DNA of 64,000 nucleotides. Source: Roseiarcus fermentans (lineage in GTDB: Bacteria; Pseudomonadota; Alphaproteobacteria; Rhizobiales; Beijerinckiaceae). Below are positions 58,110 to 64,000 of the stretch, in pieces. Location of the stretch: positions 1-64,000 of the forward strand of contig NZ_QNRK01000010.1 in the NCBI RefSeq assembly GCF_003315135.1. The letters run 5' to 3'. The notes beneath the pieces are model-generated. The model saw only the letters and a program-made list of their open reading frames with translations, did not search any database and had not been told where the DNA came from. How positions within the stretch are numbered: the first letter of the stretch is position 1; each line of letters starts with the position of its first letter. The position numbers were made by a program, and so were the translations under genes.

Positions 58110-58862
58110 ATGCCCGCTCCGTCCCTGTCGCTCGCCCTGGTCGTCGCCGCTACGTTCTTTGTCGCCGGCGTGGTCAAGGGCGTGACCGGCATGGGGCTGC
58201 CGACGGTCGCCATGGGCGCGCTCGGCGCGCTCCTGTCGCCGCTCGTCGCGGCGAACCTTCTGATCGTTCCGGCCTTCGTCACCAACGTCTGGCAGCTGTT
58301 CGCCGGGCCGGGCTTCCTGCCGCTGATCCGCCGGCTGTGGCCGATGCTGGCTTCGATCGTCGCGGGCACATGGGCCGGCGCCTCGCTCCTGACCGGCGGG
58401 AACCCCCGGCTCACGACCGCGGCGCTCGGCGCGACGCTCGCGGTCTACGCCCTCTATGCGCTGGTTGCGCGGCCTCTGAGCCTGCCGGCGCGGCTCGAGC
58501 CTTGGCTCGGGCCGCTGGTCGGCGCCGCGACCGGGATGGTCACCGGCGCAACCGGGGTGTTCGTCATTCCCGCCGTGCCCTATCTGCAGTCGCTCGGGTT
58601 CGACAAGGAGGATCTCGTCCAGGCGCTCGGCCTGTCGTTCACCGTCTCGACGGTCGCGCTCGCGGCGGGCCTCGCCGCGCACGGCGCTTTCCGTCTCGAC
58701 AATCTCGCGCCGTCGTCGCTGGCGCTGGTTCCGGCGCTCCTCGGCATGGCGGCGGGGCAGGTCGTCCGCCGCAGGGTGAGCCCGACCACGTTCCGCCGCT
58801 GGTTCCTGATCGGCCTCGTGATCCTCGGCGCCGAGATGCTGCTGAGGCCGCTCCTCGGGTAA
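58110..58862 (+). CDS. TauE/SafE-family permease
   Basis: This 250-residue membrane protein has about seven to eight helices in two repeats with the family motifs GVVKGVTGMGLPTVAM and GAATGMVTGATGVFVIPAVPYL. TauE/SafE proteins export sulfite, sulfoacetate or related organic anions. No sulfur-metabolism genes are near, so substrate is unassigned. I chose the ATG at 58110 because the upstream frame is dissimilar. Confidence 0.88.
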   Translation: MPAPSLSLALVVAATFFVAGVVKGVTGMGLPTVAMGALGALLSPLVAANLLIVPAFVTNVWQLFAGPGFLPLIRRLWPMLASIVAGTWAGASLLTGGNPRLTTAALGATLAVYALYALVARPLSLPARLEPWLGPLVGAATGMVTGATGVFVIPAVPYLQSLGFDKEDLVQALGLSFTVSTVALAAGLAAHGAFRLDNLAPSSLALVPALLGMAAGQVVRRRVSPTTFRRWFLIGLVILGAEMLLRPLLG

Positions 58863-58982
58863 GGGCGGAACCGTTCGCGCGGCGATATGCCGCCTTGCCC
58901 GCGGGCGCCCGACGACGGAAGGAAGCGGAGCCGGCCAGCGGCCGTTCGCGGTTCTGTTTGGCGCGCAAGAGGAGTCGAGCCG

Positions 58983-59348
58983 ATGCGAGTCCTGGTCTGT
59001 GGCGGTCGGGATGTCGAGGACGTCGAGTATGTCGAGAAGACGCTCGATCGCCTGCGCGTCGCCCGCGGACCGTTCGAGCGGCTCCTTCACGGCGACGCGC
59101 GCGGCGTCGATCGCATCGCCGGCAAGTGGGCGCGCGACCACGGCGTTCTCGAATGGGACTTCCTGCCGGAGTGGCACCGGGTCGACGCGGAGGACGGTCT
59201 CAGCCGCAATCAGCGGATGATCGAGGTCGGCAGTCCCGACGTCGTCGTCGCCTTCCCGGGCGGCGTCGGCACCGAGCACATGGTCGCGCTCGCCAAAGCC
59301 GCGCACATCGAGGTGATCGAGGTTCCCCCGCCGCCGCGCTCCAGCTAA
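58983..59348 (+). CDS. DUF2493 (YAcAr, SLOG-superfamily) protein
   Basis: This 121-residue single-domain protein reads MRVLVCGGRDVEDVEYVEKT, HGDARGVDRIAGKWARDHG and SRNQRMIEVGSPDVVVAFPGGVGTEHM, the DUF2493/YspA pattern. These Rossmann-like proteins belong to the SLOG superfamily, predicted to bind or process NAD- or ADP-ribose-like nucleotides. It lies 30 bp upstream of an ADP-ribosylglycohydrolase gene on the same strand. Confidence 0.88.
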   Translation: MRVLVCGGRDVEDVEYVEKTLDRLRVARGPFERLLHGDARGVDRIAGKWARDHGVLEWDFLPEWHRVDAEDGLSRNQRMIEVGSPDVVVAFPGGVGTEHMVALAKAAHIEVIEVPPPPRSS

Positions 59349-59378
59349 GCTTGGCGCAGACCAGACGGAGGGACGCGG

Positions 59379-60299
59379 ATGGCGCTCACGCCTTCGGCCG
59401 AGGCGGGGCGCCGCGATCGGGCGCTCGGCGCCTTCATTGGGCTCGCGGTCGGCGACGCGCTCGGCACGACGATCGAGTTCAGCCTGCGCGACACCGTTCC
59501 TCCGGTCGCGGACATGGTCGGGGGCGGCCCGTTCCGGCTGAAGCCCGGCGAGTGGACCGACGACACCTCGATGGCGCTCTGCCTCGCCGACAGCCTGGTC
59601 GCGGGCGGCGGCGAGCTCGTCGCCGCCGACCTCGCCCAGCGCTTCGTGCGCTGGTGGAAAGAGGGCGAGAACAGCGTCACGGGACGCTGCTTCGATATCG
59701 GCGCCGCCACCCGCGCTTCGCTCGCCGCGTTCGTGCGCACGAAGACCCCGCGCGGCGGCGACGATCCCCATTCGGCCGGCAACGGCGGCATCATGCGCCT
59801 CGCGCCCGTCGCGCTCGCCGCCGCGGGCGATCCGCGCAAGGCCGCCGCGCTGGCGCGCGCCCAATCCGAGGTCACCCACGCCGCGCCCGAATGTCTCGAC
59901 GCGGCCGAAGCGCTGGCGCTGGTGCTGGCCGCCGGGATCGCCGGCGAGGGCAAGGGCGCGCTCGACGCCGCCGCGGGCGCGGCGTTCTCGGCGGCGAAGG
60001 TCAGGGCGATCGCCGCGGGCTCGTGGCGCGGCAAGAGACGGGCGACGATCCGCTCGAGCGGTTACGTGATCGATACGCTCGAGGCGGCGTTGTGGGCGGT
60101 CTCCGAGTCGGACACGTTCGAGGCCGCCGTTCTCCTGGCGGTGAACCTCGGCGACGACGCCGACACGGTCGGCGCGGTCGCCGGGCAGATCGCCGGCGCC
60201 GTCTGGGGCCTCGACGCCATCCCGGAGCGCTGGCGGCGGCAGATCGCCTGGCGTAAGCGGTTGCTCGCGACGGCCGAGGCGCTGTGGGACGCGACCTAG
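59379..60299 (+). CDS. ADP-ribosylglycohydrolase family protein
   Basis: This 306-residue DraG-type protein has the metal-binding motifs GEWTDDTSMALCLADSL and NLGDDADTVGAVAGQ, and the entry sequence GAFIGLAVGDALGTTIEF. The family removes ADP-ribose from proteins, nucleic acids or small molecules. It is adjacent to a nucleotide-binding SLOG protein, so it may act on a free ADP-ribose derivative. No dinitrogenase reductase system is nearby. Confidence 0.92.
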   Translation: MALTPSAEAGRRDRALGAFIGLAVGDALGTTIEFSLRDTVPPVADMVGGGPFRLKPGEWTDDTSMALCLADSLVAGGGELVAADLAQRFVRWWKEGENSVTGRCFDIGAATRASLAAFVRTKTPRGGDDPHSAGNGGIMRLAPVALAAAGDPRKAAALARAQSEVTHAAPECLDAAEALALVLAAGIAGEGKGALDAAAGAAFSAAKVRAIAAGSWRGKRRATIRSSGYVIDTLEAALWAVSESDTFEAAVLLAVNLGDDADTVGAVAGQIAGAVWGLDAIPERWRRQIAWRKRLLATAEALWDAT

Positions 60300-60533
60300 C
60301 GGCGCCCGGCCTGGCGTTGCGACGAGGCGGGGCGCGCTTGCGTCGATACGCTCGGACAAGACCGATTGCCGGAGCGCGCCGCGCGGCGCGCAGGCTCGCT
60401 CCGACCTTCGGTTCCGCCGCAAAGGCCGGCCCGCAGCGCCGGGGCCGACGAGCGGCGCGCGTCGTCATGATCGCGCTTGGCGGGGTGGGCGCACGGGATT
60501 ACCATTCGGTTGAGTTCAATCGGGAATCTGTCC

Positions 60534-61190
60534 ATGGCGAGAAAAGCCAAGAGCGCATCGTTCGATCCGGACGTGTTTCTGGCGAGCGTCAACCACGGAC
60601 GGTCCGCGTCGGAGGTTCGCGCAGGGCATGTCATTTTCACGCAGGGCGATCCGGCGGACGCGGTCTTTTACATCCTGCGCGGGCAGATCAAGCTGGCCGT
60701 GACCTCCGGGCAGGGGCGGGAAGCGGTCGTGGGCCTTCTCGGCGACAGGGACTTCTTCGGCGAGGGCTGCCTGATTGCCCAGCCCGTGCGGCTGGCGACC
60801 GCCATCGCCATGACCGCCGCTTCCGTCCTGCGCATCGAAAAGACCGAGATGATCCGCGTCCTTCACGCCGAACCGGCTTTCGCCGAAGTGTTCACGGCTC
60901 ACCTGCTGACGCGCAACAGTCGCATCGAGGCGGACCTCGTGGACCACCTGTTCAACTCCAGCGAAAAACGCCTCGCCCGCGCGCTGCTGCTGCTGGCCAA
61001 TTTCGGCAAGGAGGGAAAGCCCGAGCCGATCACCGCCAGGATCAGTCAGGAGACGCTGGCGGAGATGATCGGCACCACCCGGCCCCGGGTGAGCTACTTC
61101 ATGAACAAGTTCAGGAAGCTCGGCTTCATCGACTACAATGGCGAACTCAAAGTCAACAGCGCTCTGTTGAGCGTCGTTCTGCGCGATTAG
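60534..61190 (+). CDS. Crp/Fnr-family regulator
   Basis: This 218-residue protein has an N-terminal cyclic nucleotide-binding-like barrel (VIFTQGDPADAVFYILRGQIKL, read in parts) and a C-terminal winged helix (ISQETLAEMIGTTRPRVSYFM). The Fe-S cysteines of Fnr are absent, and the cAMP-binding RxS motif is not seen, so the signal is unknown. The ATG at 60534 is chosen over 60477. Similar proteins are abundant in Hyphomicrobiales. Confidence 0.9.
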   Translation: MARKAKSASFDPDVFLASVNHGRSASEVRAGHVIFTQGDPADAVFYILRGQIKLAVTSGQGREAVVGLLGDRDFFGEGCLIAQPVRLATAIAMTAASVLRIEKTEMIRVLHAEPAFAEVFTAHLLTRNSRIEADLVDHLFNSSEKRLARALLLLANFGKEGKPEPITARISQETLAEMIGTTRPRVSYFMNKFRKLGFIDYNGELKVNSALLSVVLRD

Positions 61191-61337
61191 CCCGCCCTTC
61201 GCGCCGCCGGCATTTTTTGCCGGATGGTCAATATTGAACAGCGGACGTCGCCGCGGATTGTTAACGATCGCGAGGGCGGGCCTCGCCGTGGCCAGGCCAG
61301 ACCATCCGGTGTCGATTCGAGCCGCGGGAGGGACGTC

Positions 61338-61643
61338 GTGACGGACAGCAAGACCGACAGCAGAGACGACTTTCCGGCTCAGCGCTCCCGCCAGTCGAGC
61401 GAACGCGTCCGCGACGCTTCGGCGGCCGACCGGCTGGAGCAATATCGCCTTCGCTTCCTGGGCGGCGGCAACGCTCGACCGCCGAAGGCCATGAAAGACA
61501 TCAAGCTCGACGCCTCGGGCGCGCCGGACGCGATCCGCCGGGCCTTCGATTTCGCCTGGCCGCCGAGCGCAGTCGAACTGCTCCTCCTCGACCACAAGGG
61601 TCGGGTGGTGTTCGGCCGGGTGAAGGGCTCGTCGGAGCGTTGA
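61338..61643 (+). CDS. Small hypothetical protein
   Basis: This 101-residue protein starts at GTG 61338, with GGGAGGG five bases upstream. The N-terminal half is polar and likely disordered (TDSKTDSRDDFPAQRSRQSS). The C-terminal half (AIRRAFDFAWPPSAVELLLL, DHKGRVVFGRVKG) looks folded. I do not recognise it. Confidence 0.55.
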   Translation: MTDSKTDSRDDFPAQRSRQSSERVRDASAADRLEQYRLRFLGGGNARPPKAMKDIKLDASGAPDAIRRAFDFAWPPSAVELLLLDHKGRVVFGRVKGSSER

Positions 61644-62026
61644 GTCCGGTCGACCGGGCGGGGGCGTGGATCGGCCGGCGACCAAACCGGGCCGGCGCGC
61701 CGCCGACAGCGACCACGACGCCGTCCGGGGGCGCTCGCCTCGCCCGCGGCGGAGCGCGCGCTCGCCAGCGTCGTCCTTCTGCCGCCGCAGCTTGCGGCCC
61801 TGTTCATGGGCGAGGAGTGGGGGCCGAGCAGCCGTTCCTGTTCTTTCGCGATTTTTTCGGCGACCTCGCGACGGCGGTGCGGGAGGCGCGGCGCCGGCGG
61901 TTTTCCCATTCGGGGCCTGGCGGCTTTCCCATTCAGGGCCTGGCGGCGCCGAGTTTCCGCTTGCCGGGCGCGTCGGTCGTCAGCCGGAATCGACCCGGCG
62001 AGGAGCGTTGGGTCCTTCGGTCTGGC
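61644..62026. other. Gene-free stretch with a tandem repeat
   Basis: No gene is supported in this 383-bp stretch between the small hypothetical gene and the convergent response regulator. It contains two tandem 23-bp units at 61902-61947. Confidence 0.5.
61902..61947 (+). repeat. Tandem 23-bp repeat, two copies
   Basis: TTTCCCATTCGGGGCCTGGC plus GGC is followed directly by the same 23-mer with one change (CGGGG to CAGGG). Confidence 0.75.
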
Positions 62027-62629
62027 TTATCTGGGCGCGCGCTTGGAGAGAACGCGCTGAAGGGTTCGCCTGTGCATGTCGAGTTGCCGCGCCGTCTCGG
62101 ACAGGTTGCGCTCGCAGGCTTCGTAAATGCGCTGGATGTGCTCCCAGCGAACGCGGTCGGCCGACAGGGGCGTTTCATGCTGCGACGGCGGATCGAGCCG
62201 ACCAGCCATCAGAGCGATGACCACCTCCTCGGCGCTCGCCGGTTTGGAGAGGTAGTCGAAAGCGCCGATCTTCATCGCCATGACCGCGGTGGCGATCGAG
62301 CCGTAGTCGGTTACGATCACGCCGCGCGCGTCCGCGCGCTCGGCCGTCAGCGCCTGAATCACATCGAAACCGTTTCCGTCGCCGAACCTGAGGTCGACGA
62401 CAGCGAAGGCGGGCGGAGCCATCCTGATCGCTTCCAGCGCGCCAGCGACGCTCATTGCCGTCCGAACCGTAAACCCACGTAAGGAAAGGGCCGCCGCGAG
62501 CCGGTTGGAAAATAAGCTGTCCCTATCGACGACAAGAAGCGACCTGTCGAAATCGTCCAGACTCCCAATTCCGTTGGGCGCCGAAGCGATGCTTTGTCGG
62601 CTGATCCATTGTTCTACCCCAAAGGGCAT
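62027..62629 (-). CDS. regA: RegA/ActR/PrrA-type response regulator
   Basis: This 200-residue protein matches the RegA redox response regulator family. It has a receiver domain with phospho-acceptor Asp79 (AVVDLRFGDGNG), Thr107 and Lys129 (YLSKPAS), and a Fis-type HTH (NLSETARQLDMHRRTLQRVLSKRAPR, read in parts). The first acidic pocket reads D35-R36-D37 instead of the usual DDD/DDE. The sensor partner (RegB) is not in the window. The family controls photosynthesis, nitrogen and carbon metabolism according to redox state. Confidence 0.9.
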   Translation of the reverse strand: MPFGVEQWISRQSIASAPNGIGSLDDFDRSLLVVDRDSLFSNRLAAALSLRGFTVRTAMSVAGALEAIRMAPPAFAVVDLRFGDGNGFDVIQALTAERADARGVIVTDYGSIATAVMAMKIGAFDYLSKPASAEEVVIALMAGRLDPPSQHETPLSADRVRWEHIQRIYEACERNLSETARQLDMHRRTLQRVLSKRAPR

Positions 62630-63045
62630 AATCGCTCTCCTGCCTGAGATTGGCAGCGTAAATTATCTCTCAGTCTCCGAGCTGTGAAAATTTAGAGACC
62701 GGTGATCAATAATATATGACTATCCTTGATATGCTGCAAGCTGAATTCGTCACGAGCAAGGTATTTACGACACAAAAACAAGTTGATGGCGATCAAATAG
62801 TCCGAAAAGCCACTCAGTTTATGCTCATGTCCTGCGGTTTCGCGATGTCCGCGTCCAACTCGCGCGCGCGACATCGGCCGTCGGGCGCGGGGCGCTCACC
62901 AGGAAGCCGCAGCCTCCGCATCTGCGCGAGCCCCTTCGCCGCCTCGCCAGAGGCCCGATCCCGAAGGCTGCGGGAGGACCGAAACCACCGGAACTTTCAT
63001 CCGTTTCCGCCGTTGAGGAGTCTCCACTTCGGCGCGGGGGGTAAG
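62630..63045. other. AT-rich intergenic region between regA and treZ
   Basis: Positions about 62640-62830 are clearly AT-richer than the rest of the window and probably carry the divergent regA promoter. A 60-residue frame (62692-62874, minus) is not convincing. The stretch 62830-63045 returns to high GC and leads to treZ. Confidence 0.5.
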
Positions 63046-64000
63046 GTGGCGAACGGTCGACAATGGACGCACGGGCCCTCGTTCGAGGCGGGAGGCGTCC
63101 GCTTTCGCCTGTGGGCGCCGGGCGAGGCGCGGGTCGCCCTCGCGCTCGCCGACCGGCCCGAACCCGTCGCGATGGAACGGCGCGACGAGGGGTTCTTCGA
63201 GGTCTTCGCCGAAGGCGTGGGGGCAGGGGCGCGCTATCGCTTCCAGCTCGCCGACGGGACGCGCGTCGCCGACCCGGCGTCGCGGTTCCAGCCGGACGAT
63301 GTGCATGGGGCGAGCGAGACCGTCGATCCCGAGGCCTATCGGTGGAGCGAAACCTGGACGGGCGTCGCCTGGGAGGACGTCGTCCTCTACGAACTGCATC
63401 TGGGCGCCTTCAGCAGAGCGGGCACGTTCGACGGCGCGGCCGAGATGTTGGACTATCTCGCAACGGTCGGCGTGACCGCGGTCGAGATCATGCCGGTGGC
63501 CGATTTCCCCGGTGCGAGGAACTGGGGCTACGACGGCGTGTTCCTCTACGCGCCCGACGCCAGCTACGGCCGGCCGGAGCGCTTCAAGGCCTTTGTCGAG
63601 GCGGCGCACGGGCGCGGCGTCGCGGTCATTCTCGACGTCGTCTACAACCACTTCGGCCCGGACGGGAACGTCCTGCCGCGCGTCGCGCCCGAGTTCTTCA
63701 CCAGCCGCCACCAGACCCCGTGGGGCGAGGCGATCAATTTCGACGGGCCGAACGCCCGCCCCGTGCGCGACTTCGTGATCGAGAACGCCGAATACTGGCT
63801 CGAGGAGTTCCATCTCGACGGGCTGCGGCTCGACGCCGTCCATGCGATCCGCGACGACAGCCGGCCCGACATCCTCGACGAACTCGCGATGCGCGTGCGG
63901 GCGCGGTTCGACCGCCCGATCCATCTCCTGCTCGAGAACGAGACCAACGCGCCCGGCCGGCTGCGGCGCGAAGAGGGCCGGCCGGCCCTCTACACGGCGC
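63046..64000 (+). CDS. treZ: Malto-oligosyltrehalose trehalohydrolase, partial
   Basis: The first about 318 residues of TreZ lie before the right edge. This glycoside hydrolase 13 enzyme releases trehalose from maltooligosyl trehalose made by TreY. Visible motifs are an N-terminal beta-sandwich (GVRFRLWAPGEARVALALAD), LYELHLGAFSRAGTFDGA, VILDVVYNHFGPDGN, the nucleophile region FHLDGLRLDAVHAI and the acid/base HLLLENETN. The start is a GTG at 63046 preceded by GGGGGG. Trehalose points to osmotic or desiccation protection. Confidence 0.92.
   Translation, partial: MANGRQWTHGPSFEAGGVRFRLWAPGEARVALALADRPEPVAMERRDEGFFEVFAEGVGAGARYRFQLADGTRVADPASRFQPDDVHGASETVDPEAYRWSETWTGVAWEDVVLYELHLGAFSRAGTFDGAAEMLDYLATVGVTAVEIMPVADFPGARNWGYDGVFLYAPDASYGRPERFKAFVEAAHGRGVAVILDVVYNHFGPDGNVLPRVAPEFFTSRHQTPWGEAINFDGPNARPVRDFVIENAEYWLEEFHLDGLRLDAVHAIRDDSRPDILDELAMRVRARFDRPIHLLLENETNAPGRLRREEGRPALYTA

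Noticed and set aside
57630-60422. 930-codon open frame on the minus strand
   Set aside because: Most of it is antisense to the TauE-like, DUF2493 and ADP-ribosylglycohydrolase genes. Only its last 72 codons fall in a gap, and those are listed as a doubtful small gene.
61902-61947. CRISPR array
   Set aside because: There are only two adjacent units with no spacers, and no cas genes.
62692-62874. 60-residue minus-strand frame in the AT-rich islet
   Set aside because: It has no ribosome site and no recognisable family, and AT-rich promoter DNA is a simpler explanation.

Overview
The window is GC-rich DNA from an alphaproteobacterium, most likely a member of the Hyphomicrobiales near Beijerinckiaceae/Methylobacteriaceae. 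This rests on the ribosomal protein sequences, the LdtR/LdtP pair, a RegA/ActR-type regulator and the codon usage. The exact genus is not claimed.

Layout. (1) 1-9390: an aromatic meta-cleavage locus. A phenol hydroxylase operon runs off the left edge. It is followed by acetaldehyde dehydrogenase and 4-hydroxy-2-oxovalerate aldolase on the minus strand, then a LysR regulator. A plus-strand operon carries ferredoxin, catechol 2,3-dioxygenase, 2-hydroxymuconic semialdehyde dehydrogenase, 2-oxopentenoate hydratase, 4-oxalocrotonate decarboxylase, an odd SDR and a fused tautomerase. Together these take phenol through catechol to pyruvate and acetyl-CoA. Three near-identical ATAC-N7-GTAT palindromes precede the three transcription units and probably bind the LysR protein. 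(2) 9391-10474: about 1.1 kb with no convincing gene. (3) 10475-31557: a second catabolic locus. It has two HyuA/HyuB (hydantoinase/oxoprolinase) pairs, a D-type N-carbamoyl amidohydrolase, a zinc-dependent amidohydrolase of the carbamoylase family, two SDRs, a beta-keto acid cleavage enzyme, a cupin, a quinone oxidoreductase-like protein, a five-gene branched-chain-type ABC importer and two GntR regulators. Identical TGTGATCACA palindromes lie at both GntR promoters. A decayed thioesterase gene ends the locus. (4) 31558-33899: tRNA-Arg(ACG), then a dead IS1202-like element inside a 17-bp target duplication, then an empty stretch before rpsL.

(5) 33900-50165: the str, S10 and spc ribosomal clusters (rpsL to tuf, rpsJ to secY-adk) in standard order. 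The alpha operon (rpsM-rpsK-rpoA-rplQ) that usually follows adk is absent. Instead adk is translationally coupled to a 3-hydroxyisobutyryl-CoA hydrolase-like gene and a small membrane protein. (6) 51884-53903: ldtR and an L,D-transpeptidase. (7) 53904-55490: repeat-rich DNA with one small ORF. (8) 55496-62629: NDH-2, a HAD hydrolase, a TauE/SafE permease, a DUF2493 protein next to an ADP-ribosylglycohydrolase, a Crp/Fnr regulator, a small hypothetical protein and a RegA-type response regulator. (9) 63046 to the right edge: treZ, truncated by the window.

The most interesting parts are the GntR-controlled hyu/carbamoylase/BKACE locus, whose substrate I cannot name, and the LysR operator set of the meta pathway.
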